Source: Dyella solisilvae
Lineage (GTDB): Bacteria > Pseudomonadota > Gammaproteobacteria > Xanthomonadales > Rhodanobacteraceae
Direction: 5' to 3'
DNA: 36,622 nucleotides
Assembly: GCF_003351225.1 (NCBI RefSeq)
Contig: NZ_QQSY01000010.1
Location: 1 to 36,622 of the forward strand
This document shows, in pieces, positions 29,155-35,534 of this stretch (position 1 is the first letter of the stretch; each line of letters begins with the position of its first letter). A model generated the notes under the pieces. It worked only from the letters and a program-made list of their open reading frames with translations. It searched no databases and was not told the origin of the DNA. Position numbers and translations under genes: made by a program.

Positions 29155-29904
29155 ATGGCGATCAAGATCGAAAAGAAGATCAAGGGCTACAACGTCGTCA
29201 AGCCCGAGGACAAGGCCGCCGCGCCCGCCGCCGCTCCCGCCACCCCGGCCGCTCCCAAGGAAGCGCCCAAGGCGGAAGTGATCCAGATGCACGAGAGCCT
29301 GGAGCGTCCCGAGACGCTCGTCGGCTCCACCTACAAGATCAAGTCGCCGCTGTTCGAGCACGCGTTGTACGTCACCGTCAACGACATCGTGCTCAACGCC
29401 GGCACCCAGTACGAACAGCGCCGCCCCTTCGAGATCTTCATCAACTCGAAGAACATGGACCACTTCCAGTGGATCGTGGCGCTCACCCGCATCATTTCCG
29501 CCGTGTTCCGCAAGGGCGGCGACGTCACCTTCCTGGTGGAAGAGATGAAGGCCGTGTTCGACCCGCGCGGCGGCTACTTCAAGGCCGGCGGCGTCTACAT
29601 GCCCTCCATCGTCGCCGAGATCGGCGCGGTCATCGAGCAGCACATGAAGATGATCGGCCTGATCCACGACCCCGAGATGGACGACTCCACCCGCCAGCTC
29701 ATCGCCGAAAAGCGCGCCGCCTACGAGGCCGCCGCCAACGGCGGCAAGAAGGCCGCACCGGCCTCTGCCGAGACCAAGACCGAAACCAACGCCAACGGCT
29801 TCCCGCCCGGCGCCACCCTCTGCGCCAAGTGCAACACCCAGGCGCTGGTGCTGATGGACGGCTGCCAGACTTGCTTGAATTGTGGGTATAGCAAGTGCGG
29901 GTGA
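29155..29904 (+). CDS. nrdJb: NrdJb, C-terminal part of the split class II ribonucleotide reductase
   Basis: A 249-residue protein matching the NrdJb subunit that completes NrdJa. After an Ala/Pro-rich linker (residues 20-40), the conserved core runs from about residue 45 (SLERPETLVGSTYKIKSPL) through the RPFEIFINSKNMDHFQWIVA region. The C-terminal tail is a Cys-rich zinc-ribbon/redox tail: CAKC, then CQTCLNC and the terminal KCG, equivalent to the C-terminal domain of full-length NrdJ that re-reduces the active-site cysteines. It is separated from nrdJa by the 594-bp histone-like gene. Confidence 0.93.
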   Translation: MAIKIEKKIKGYNVVKPEDKAAAPAAAPATPAAPKEAPKAEVIQMHESLERPETLVGSTYKIKSPLFEHALYVTVNDIVLNAGTQYEQRRPFEIFINSKNMDHFQWIVALTRIISAVFRKGGDVTFLVEEMKAVFDPRGGYFKAGGVYMPSIVAEIGAVIEQHMKMIGLIHDPEMDDSTRQLIAEKRAAYEAAANGGKKAAPASAETKTETNANGFPPGATLCAKCNTQALVLMDGCQTCLNCGYSKCG

Positions 29905-29931
29905 ACCCACTCGCCATGCAGTGAATTATCA

Positions 29932-29965
29932 AAAGGGCGGCAGTAATGTCGCCCTTTCGCTTGTT
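29932..29965 (+). terminator. Terminator after nrdJb
   Basis: An 8-bp perfect stem (29932-29939 with 29950-29957), extendable by two inner pairs, is followed by CGCTTGTT. It closes the nrdJ region; the AT-richer island begins right after it. Confidence 0.7.
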
Positions 29966-30012
29966 GGTAGTAGTTACTTCCAATCTAGTATTTGCGTTCC
30001 TGAGAGTGAGTC

Positions 30013-30927
30013 ATGGCGGCCAAGATCACTCCTCGATTTATCGAGCTGACCTACGAAGCTTTGCTAAAGTCCTTTTGGCGGAAGGAAGCCTTGCGCAAAT
30101 TTCTGCGATCTAGCCATATTGCAGATAGTCATTTAGCCACGTGGTCGAACGATGAAAGTAAGCGTGAGTTTCTGGACAGGACTGTTCAAAAGCTCCAGGC
30201 CACTGACAGAGGCAAGGCCCTCATTTTTCAAATGGCACGCGATCTATCAGAACAAACAACGTTCCCTGACCTTCGCAACTGGGAAGATTCCCCTCAGAAA
30301 ACTGCTGACGCCTGTAACGCTGTGCGAGAGCTCAAGGCATATCTTCAGGCGCAACAGCGAGAGATAACTGATGAGCAGGGACGAGAGCGCGCAAAAGAAA
30401 AGGCTAGGGAGGAGCGCCAGCGGATACAGCGCAGTCAAACGGACAAATCGAAATTACAGCAGCGCCTAAACAACCTGCACTCATTGGTCGGAACTCAGCA
30501 AGGCGGCTACGATTTCCAAGATTGGTTCTTTGACGTTCTCGACTACTGTGAAATTCAGAATCGGCGGCCGTATATAAGTAATGGGCGCCAAATTGATGGA
30601 TCCATCACTCTTGACGGAACCACCTACCTTGTTGAACTAAAGTTCACTGCTTCGCAGGCCGATGCCACGGATGTCGACTCACTCCGTGCGAAGGTGGACG
30701 ATAAGGCCGACAACACCATGGGCATCATGGTTTCGATCTCAGGCTATTCGGGCGTAGCAATCGCCGGCGCATCTGGTAGGCAGTCAAAGCTACTTCTCTT
30801 TGATGCGACACATCTATATCTCTTCCTGTCTGGCTCCATGCCTTTCTCCGAGATTATCGCGAGGGTGCGGCGCCATGCTTCGCAAACTAGCGCTGCTTAC
30901 TTGTCGGTGTCTGACTTCAATATTTAG
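30013..30927 (+). CDS. PD-(D/E)XK restriction-type endonuclease
   Basis: A 304-residue protein, probably an intracellular DNA nuclease acting in defence. The C-terminal half (about residues 155-300) shows a nuclease core: YDFQDWFFDVLDYC (helix with Glu/Asp), Asp195 in RQIDGSI, and Glu208-x-Lys210 (VELKF), the D-x12-ExK spacing typical of Mrr_cat/PD-(D/E)XK enzymes. The N-terminal half is helical and charged (residues 1-110, no motif I recognise), then a coiled coil (about 110-150, QQREITDEQGRERAKEKARE). No methylase gene is next to it, so it is likely a type IV-like or modification-dependent restriction enzyme. Codon use is AT-richer than in the surrounding core genes. Confidence 0.7.
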   Translation: MAAKITPRFIELTYEALLKSFWRKEALRKFLRSSHIADSHLATWSNDESKREFLDRTVQKLQATDRGKALIFQMARDLSEQTTFPDLRNWEDSPQKTADACNAVRELKAYLQAQQREITDEQGRERAKEKAREERQRIQRSQTDKSKLQQRLNNLHSLVGTQQGGYDFQDWFFDVLDYCEIQNRRPYISNGRQIDGSITLDGTTYLVELKFTASQADATDVDSLRAKVDDKADNTMGIMVSISGYSGVAIAGASGRQSKLLLFDATHLYLFLSGSMPFSEIIARVRRHASQTSAAYLSVSDFNI

Positions 30928-30979
30928 CGCCGCTGACTGAGAAGTGAAGTCGTATTCGCGAATCAAATGAGGGGGGGGC

Positions 30980-31267
30980 GTGATCAGTAGAGATGTTCTT
31001 TTGAACAGATATGGATTCAGGCTATTTGTGCCTGGACAGAACGATAGGTCATTCGTCTTCAGCGGTCCCGGGGTGGCTCTAATAGCAAGCGGAGACCCCA
31101 GCAAGTTCGAAGTGATCGATGTTCTGGAGGCCTCAGACATACTCGAGGTCGTGAGGCGAATTTTTGCTCGCAACGGAACGGACGGCTCGGCGCGCTTTGC
31201 ACTCATAGCCAAAGTTTCAGACAACAGAGCAGAACGGCAGAGAATTTGTGTGGAGCTCCGTCAATGA
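30980..31267 (+). CDS. Small protein of unknown function in the defence island
   Basis: A 95-residue reading frame with a GTG start at 30980 (encoded Met-Ile-Ser-Arg) preceded by GAGGGGGGGG. It looks like a genuine small alpha/beta protein (ends LIAKVSDNRAERQRICVELRQ) with no motif I recognise. It lies 52 bases after the nuclease gene in the same orientation and could be its partner. Weak evidence apart from the ribosome-binding site, size and coding-like composition. Confidence 0.5.
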   Translation: MISRDVLLNRYGFRLFVPGQNDRSFVFSGPGVALIASGDPSKFEVIDVLEASDILEVVRRIFARNGTDGSARFALIAKVSDNRAERQRICVELRQ

Positions 31268-31277
31268 CAAGGGGCTA

Positions 31278-31410
31278 GGTTCACTTCCTCCTAGTTCAGA
31301 AGTGAGCCCGCCCTCGTTTGCGGTTCCTGCATCGCTCAGTCTTCAGGCGAAGACAAGATCCTTACCGGCTTCGTCTTGGGTTGCGCAGGACACTTAAACG
31401 GTCTGTCCTG
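31278..31410 (+). ncRNA. Hairpin-rich leader before the deaminase operon (candidate RNA)
   Basis: Three inverted repeats lie in 133 bases: 31278-31308 (10-bp stem with one G-U), 31339-31354 (GTCTTC/GAAGAC) and 31386-31410 (CAGGACA/TGTCCTG). No ORF with a ribosome-binding site fits this stretch. In Vibrio cholerae an antitoxin RNA (AvcI) precedes the deaminase gene, so an RNA is possible here, but I see no sequence proof of relation; the hairpins may just be the terminator of the upstream gene. The remaining 31411-31622 bases show only T-rich runs. Confidence 0.35.
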
Positions 31411-31622
31411 TCGGAGGCGTTCCAGCCCTAGGGGATCTTTGTCACCTGACTGGCTTCCAATGATTTTTTGGGGGGCTTTTGACCCTCAGCTCTTGGCCCT
31501 CTTTATGCAATTCAGCAACTTAGATTGGTGTCCGCACAAGATGTCCGAGCCCTTGGCACTTTTTTTCTCTTTGTTAGGGTGTAAGATTCGGGGCGTTTAG
31601 TAAGGAGCTCGAGGGGCAGAAC

Positions 31623-31820
31623 ATGGGGAAAAAGAGCTCTAAGGTTGACGCTTCCCGCTCTCTGGGGGGGATCCCGACTCCCCAGATGGAGCTGTCGTTT
31701 GCTCGCCAAAGTGCGGCGGTAGTCCAGTTTCCGAAGTCTCGGACTGACACAGCGATCAAGTCCTCTGAAGCCACACTCAAGCGCTTGCTTGAGTACGCCG
31801 CGACCCTTCCAGGAAAGTAA
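31623..31820 (+). CDS. 65-residue protein upstream of the deaminase
   Basis: Short gene with a clear ribosome-binding site (GAGGGG five bases before the ATG at 31623). The product starts basic (MGKKSSKVDASRS), has the middle SFARQSAAVVQFP and ends in an amphipathic helix (ATLKRLLEYAATLPGK). I recognise no family. It lies 47 bases before the deaminase, in the position where a regulator or antitoxin would be expected. Function is unknown. Confidence 0.5.
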   Translation: MGKKSSKVDASRSLGGIPTPQMELSFARQSAAVVQFPKSRTDTAIKSSEATLKRLLEYAATLPGK

Positions 31821-31835
31821 TTTCTCGCGGTTGTA

Positions 31836-31866
31836 CACTCCCTCCTGAACGGAGTGGGGATACAGG
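31836..31866 (+). promoter_or_regulatory. Hairpin over the deaminase ribosome-binding region
   Basis: CACTCC (31836-31841) can pair with GGAGTG (31851-31856), the first part of the GGAGTGGGGATACAGGA purine-rich leader before ATG 31868. The 6-bp stem could reduce access to the ribosome-binding site. Low confidence. Confidence 0.3.
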
Positions 31867-31867
31867 A

Positions 31868-33502
31868 ATGAACGCTGTAATGAAGGTGGTCGCGCCAGCG
31901 GCCAAGCCTAAGGTGAAGAGCGGCCCGTCTGCTGGGAACGCTTCCGACGAGCTCAGGTCCCGCCGATCTGAAGAACTAATTATTGCGCTGAGTGGACCGG
32001 TTGGCTGCGGGATTCCATCTGTAAAGGACACTCTCGAAGAAGCTCTCAGCGAGCGCGGCTATCAGGTCGTTCACATTAAAGTGAGCTCTGCGTTTGAAGA
32101 GCTGGCTCAGCGCCATACGATCCAAGATGAAGAAGCTCCGCCTAACGTCACGAATGCGGCGTTTCTAAGGATTTGGCGTTTACAGACGCTTGGAAATAAG
32201 TTGCGCACCAAGCTTGGTGACGATATGGGGGCGCAACTCGCCATCAAGGCAATCTCTTTAGATCGCGGCGAAAGACATCCTAACAAGCAGGTTCCGGATG
32301 TAGTGCCTGAGAAAGTGGCCTACATCATCGATCAATTGAAACATCCCAAGGAAGTCGCTCTTCTTCGTAGCGTCTACGACAATATGCTCTACGTCGTCGG
32401 AGTATTGAGCGGCTTCGGTCAACGAAAGGATGAGCTCAAGAAGTCTATGCCGGAGGATTTCGCCGTGCGCCTTATGCACCGAGACCGGGCCGAGACGCAT
32501 GACGATAAGAGCAAGTCAGATAACAACGGTCAGCAGCTTGAGAGAACGCTCAAGCTCGCAGACTTCTTTGTGAGCAACTCTCGCCGCAACATCGGATTAC
32601 TGAAGGAGCCGATCAAGCGATTTGTCGGATTGGTTCATGGTGATACCGGCCTGACGCCGACGGCAAAGGAATGCGGCATGTACGCCGCATATAGCGCTGG
32701 ACTCCGATCTGCATGCCTTTCCCGGCAAGTGGGTGCTGCGATCGTCGACAGATTCGGAAACATCATCTCCACCGGATGTAACGATGTTCCACGAGCGGGT
32801 GGCGGGCTCTATGACACAAATTCGTATCCCGACAATCGGTGTTTTCACAAGGAAGGTCTGTGCTTCAATGACAAGCACAAAAATATGCTTCGGGACGAAG
32901 TTGTTGAGACCTTGCAAAAGGCTGGCAATCTCGATTTCGCGGAGGCAGTTCGTGTGGCGGATGCCATTCGCTCCGGTACCCGAATCAAAGATCTGATCGA
33001 GTTCTCGCGTGCGGTTCACGCGGAAATGGATGCCATTATTCAATCCGCACGTAGGGGCAATCCGAGCATCCAAGGGAGCTTCCTTTTTACGACAACTTAT
33101 CCGTGTCATAGCTGTGCGCGCCATATTGTCGCTGCAGGTATACGCGCGGTCTATTTCATTGAGCCATACGAGAAAAGTCTGGCCCTTGACCTACATGATG
33201 ACTCTATTGATCACGAGCCATCCGCGGACGCAGATTGGAATTCAGATGCGCCGTTCGACAAAGTTGCTTTCTTGCATTTCGAGGGTGTAGCACCCGCACG
33301 TTTCGCATCGCTATTTTTCGCTATGGACGGGCGAAAAGACTCCGAAGGTAGATTGATCAAAAATCCCGGTGGTACGAACTCCAAGCGCGTGACTGAATTC
33401 CTCGACAACTATAAGGACCTCGAGATGAGGGTCCTTGCGCGTCTCGAATCAATAGAGAACGCTGGCTCAGGGCTGCCTCCTGAGGAGCCAAAAATTGCCT
33501 AA
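31868..33502 (+). CDS. avcD: AvcD-type anti-phage dCTP/dCMP deaminase
   Basis: Related to the anti-phage deaminases described in Vibrio and E. coli (AvcD/DCD), which deplete deoxycytidine nucleotides and so starve infecting phages. The 544-residue product has an N-terminal P-loop-like NTPase-fold region (LSGPVGCGIPSVKDTL, residues 41-56) and a C-terminal zinc cytidine deaminase domain: HAE at His384 (HAEMDAI) and PCxxC at Pro412-Cys413-Cys416 (YPCHSCARHIVAAGIRAVYF), followed by YEKSLALDLHDDSI, typical of this family. The P-loop lacks the Lys of a Walker A motif. It overlaps the next gene by 8 bases. AT-richer base use marks it as likely acquired. Confidence 0.88.
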   Translation: MNAVMKVVAPAAKPKVKSGPSAGNASDELRSRRSEELIIALSGPVGCGIPSVKDTLEEALSERGYQVVHIKVSSAFEELAQRHTIQDEEAPPNVTNAAFLRIWRLQTLGNKLRTKLGDDMGAQLAIKAISLDRGERHPNKQVPDVVPEKVAYIIDQLKHPKEVALLRSVYDNMLYVVGVLSGFGQRKDELKKSMPEDFAVRLMHRDRAETHDDKSKSDNNGQQLERTLKLADFFVSNSRRNIGLLKEPIKRFVGLVHGDTGLTPTAKECGMYAAYSAGLRSACLSRQVGAAIVDRFGNIISTGCNDVPRAGGGLYDTNSYPDNRCFHKEGLCFNDKHKNMLRDEVVETLQKAGNLDFAEAVRVADAIRSGTRIKDLIEFSRAVHAEMDAIIQSARRGNPSIQGSFLFTTTYPCHSCARHIVAAGIRAVYFIEPYEKSLALDLHDDSIDHEPSADADWNSDAPFDKVAFLHFEGVAPARFASLFFAMDGRKDSEGRLIKNPGGTNSKRVTEFLDNYKDLEMRVLARLESIENAGSGLPPEEPKIA

Positions 33503-33749
33503 CACCACCTTCTTTGCATCAATGAGAAGGGTTGAGGGCTTCTTCCGAAGTGCGCAGCTCACCCTTCCAGGAATGAGCAATAGATACGTCTCTTCGGAAA
33601 ACGTCAGGGGCGTCTTCTTTCTGCAGAAACGCGGTCAGGCTCCCTTCTTCAGGGATCACAACTTCGTTGAGTTCAGGTCTGTTCCTGATGCCCCTTGCGG
33701 AAAGGCCGTGAACGATAGCGGAGGGGAGAGATGGATTTCGATCTACTGA
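33495..33749 (+). CDS. 84-residue protein overlapping the deaminase, TTG start
   Basis: The frame begins with TTG at 33495, 8 bases inside the deaminase gene. TGAGGAG with a 7-base gap gives a very good ribosome-binding site, and the frame ends 19 bases inside the next gene. This double overlap suggests a translationally coupled operon. The product (TFFASMRRVEGFFRSAQLTLPGM at the start) shows no family I know and has no clear membrane segment. I rate it as a likely real gene, although no conservation could be checked. Confidence 0.5.
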   Translation: MPNTTFFASMRRVEGFFRSAQLTLPGMSNRYVSSENVRGVFFLQKRGQAPFFRDHNFVEFRSVPDAPCGKAVNDSGGERWISIY

Positions 33750-34360
33750 TCAAAGGTGCGGGAATAGTGATTGCTGCAGTTGGCGCAGCGAAACTGCTCT
33801 ACGACGTTTTCATAGGTAAGCGTGGCCGAATGCGCGAAGAGTACAGCTTCGCTAAGCAATTTTTGGATGAGGTTGCCACGAATAAGCAATTGCACCCTTA
33901 CCTTAGGGAAAAGGGATACCAGGCGATAGCCGGTGATAGTCAGCTCGGAGCAGACGAAATTGAGTACCTCCTATCTCTGAAGTCGCCTCAGCGAGCCCTC
34001 AGAGATTTTGTCCTGGGGCATCCTTATGTGGAGCTCCTGTCGACTGCAGGGGATCTAAAAATCGGCTTCAAGCGAAAGTACACAACCGTGTGGTCAAGAG
34101 CTTGGCGCAAATACTTTTTCGGCGCTGTGTATTTCGTTCTATTTGGCTTGGCATTTTTTCCACTGTTATTCGCCCAAGTTAGGGGCATCGCGCCGATGAA
34201 GGTTTTCGGCTCACTCTTGGTGAGTTTTGGGGTGCTTGGTCCGTACGCCTATTTTTCTTTGATGGCGAGCACCCGAGTCTATCGAGCGGAGCAACTTGTA
34301 AAGAATCAGGACAAGCACGTACAGAGGATTGTCTTGAGCGGATGGAAAAGGACTGCCTGA
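33731..34360 (+). CDS. Three-segment membrane protein of the deaminase operon
   Basis: A 209-residue protein with an N-terminal membrane segment (about residues 5-25, KGAGIVIAAVGAAKLLYDVFI), a soluble middle domain (about 30-120) and two further membrane segments (about 130-150 and 158-180, YFFGAVYFVLFGLAFFPLLF and VFGSLLVSFGVLGPYAYFSL). GGAGGGGAGAG precedes the ATG at 33731. No family is recognised. Its place at the end of the gene set with the deaminase, with overlapping reading frames, suggests a role with it (membrane effector, sensor or anchor), but this is inference. Confidence 0.65.
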   Translation: MDFDLLIKGAGIVIAAVGAAKLLYDVFIGKRGRMREEYSFAKQFLDEVATNKQLHPYLREKGYQAIAGDSQLGADEIEYLLSLKSPQRALRDFVLGHPYVELLSTAGDLKIGFKRKYTTVWSRAWRKYFFGAVYFVLFGLAFFPLLFAQVRGIAPMKVFGSLLVSFGVLGPYAYFSLMASTRVYRAEQLVKNQDKHVQRIVLSGWKRTA

Positions 34361-34468
34361 GCCAGCGAATGACGAACGGCCGAAGAATGGCGGCCACGGG
34401 GTGGTGCCAAGAGCAGGGTTGCAGTGGTCACTCCGCTGTGCGGCCGTGTCCGACAGGGAAGACAACCC

Positions 34469-34783
34469 ATGGATCTGATCCAACTGACCGCACATGTGGA
34501 CGTGGACCCCTCGCAACCGCTGCGAAGCCCCGGGGACATCTTGCTGCACGCCTACCTGATCCCCAACGCACTCAACCCCGCCCGACTCGCCCGTCGTACG
34601 AGCATATCCGCCAGCCACATCAAAGCCTTCATCGATGGCAAGCGCCCCATCACCCCCGAGATCGCCGTCCGCCTTTCGCTCGCCTTCGACACCACCGCCT
34701 TCTACTGGCTGGCACTGCAGGCACGGTACGACCTAGAAAGGGCAGGGCCCGTGGTCCGTGCCTATCGTCCTCTCGTTGACTAA
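34469..34783 (+). CDS. HigA-family HTH antitoxin-like protein
   Basis: A 104-residue protein with the HigA/XRE helix-turn-helix. Typical words are RSPGDILLHAYLIP (like HPGEIL..E.L.P), DGKRPITPEIAVRLSLAFDTTAFYWLALQARYDLERA, matching the family signature G-K-R-x-I-T...R-L...F-W-L-x-L-Q-A-x-Y-D-L-E (here Y-W). The HTH spans roughly residues 40-85. No HigB-like RelE toxin lies before or after it, so it is an orphan antitoxin or stand-alone regulator. Base use is GC-rich like the core, unlike the deaminase operon just before. Confidence 0.75.
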   Translation: MDLIQLTAHVDVDPSQPLRSPGDILLHAYLIPNALNPARLARRTSISASHIKAFIDGKRPITPEIAVRLSLAFDTTAFYWLALQARYDLERAGPVVRAYRPLVD

Positions 34784-35246
34784 GCGGGTTTGGGTGACAG
34801 AAGTCCGCGCAGGTGCGAAAGGAAGCGTACCGGGATCAAGACCCAGCGCTTCATGAGGTCGACGTTGGCCCATGGAGATGGGCGGTCGGGGTACTGATTC
34901 GTAGAGAAAAGTACCTCGCTCCCCCTGGCTTCCTGGGGAAGCCAGAAAAGCAAATGGGCGGCCCTTGCGTGGCCGCCCATCAGTCCAGTCAGTCCGCCGT
35001 GGCGGTCCGTTGGTGCTCCGCGAGAATGGCGGTCGCATGCTTGGCCGAGTTGACCTACCAACTCGGCAGCAGGGCCAGATTAGGTGACTGACCGTTGAGC
35101 TGGGATCAGGGGAATCTTAGCAAGTCGTAAAACCGGGCCCGCCAGTCAGCTTCATTCAGGTACCGGTCCCATGGCAAAACGGGAGTCAGAGTGCTCTTTT
35201 CATGAAGGTTGACGATGGTCTCTTCCATTGCGGCCGCCCGTGACGC
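34784..35246. other. Gene-free stretch with a cluster of hairpins
   Basis: No gene with supporting signals is seen on either strand. Five inverted repeats lie within about 180 bases: GGTACT/AGTACC (34890-34915), CTGGCTTCC/GGAAGCCAG (34925-34945), ATGGGCGGCC/GGCCGCCCAT (34954-34980), CCGCC/GGCGG (34994-35005) and GCCGAGTTG/CAACTCGGC (35044-35067). A minus-strand frame covering 34780-35061 and a plus-strand one over 34813-35091 run through the hairpins; neither has a good ribosome-binding site. Confidence 0.6.
34925..34980 (-). terminator. Two stacked hairpins, possible minus-strand terminator
   Basis: A 9-bp stem (34925-34933 with 34937-34945) and a 10-bp stem (34954-34963 with 34971-34980) are separated by AAAAGCAA, giving TTGCTTTT on the minus strand after the second stem. 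No minus-strand gene was identified that this would end, so the function is uncertain. Confidence 0.35.
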
Positions 35247-35423
35247 TCAATGCGTCGGCGCTGTTTCCAGCTCCGGCGTGGTCTTCTCCAAAATCTTCAT
35301 GGCCTCGCGATTCCGCTTTTCCCAGTCGCGCAGCTCGTCATTGGACATGGGCGGGTCCGCCTTGTAGACCTTGCGGGCTGGCGATGCAGCGACTTGCGTG
35401 GGCGCCGATGCTGTGCGCATCAC
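35247..35423 (-). CDS. 57- to 58-residue ORF, probable small protein or gene remnant
   Basis: The minus strand encodes a protein-like stretch with start GTG-ATG at 35423/35420 and stop at 35247. The C-terminal half is a charged helix (PPMSNDELRDWEKRNREAMK, then ILEKTTPE). The frame stays open upstream (PIQEWLVTADQNQQ) to a stop near 35483 without a start codon, so the gene may be truncated or start at an unseen codon. No good ribosome-binding site at the GTG/ATG. No family recognised. Confidence 0.4.
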   Translation of the reverse strand: MMRTASAPTQVAASPARKVYKADPPMSNDELRDWEKRNREAMKILEKTTPELETAPTH

Positions 35424-35498
35424 TTGCTGGTTTTGGTCGGCCGTGACAAGCCACTCCTGTATAGGTGGCTTTGGCGCTAACGGCTATGCTGGGCTAAT

Positions 35499-35516
35499 TC
35501 GGCGCGGGGGCGCCGA
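35499..35516 (+). promoter_or_regulatory. Leader hairpin before the BPSS1780-like gene
   Basis: TCGGCGC (35499-35505) pairs with GCGCCGA (35510-35516) around a G4 loop and is followed by TTTT, so it looks like a small terminator or attenuator directly upstream of the ribosome-binding site AGAGGGGAA. Confidence 0.4.
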
Positions 35517-35534
35517 TTTTCAAAGAGGGGAACT

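Noticed and set aside
31376-31600. Plus-strand 74-residue frame in the deaminase leader
   Set aside because: No ribosome-binding site, odd composition, and it runs through one of the leader hairpins.
31512-31838. Minus-strand 108-residue frame opposite the 65-aa gene
   Set aside because: No ribosome-binding site and no domain; the plus-strand gene has a better start signal and operon context.
34780-35061. Minus-strand 93-residue frame with protein-like C-terminus (DRPSPWANVDLMKRWVLIP)
   Set aside because: It crosses two perfect hairpins, overlaps the higA-like stop and has no good ribosome-binding site; kept only as a possibility for a homology search.
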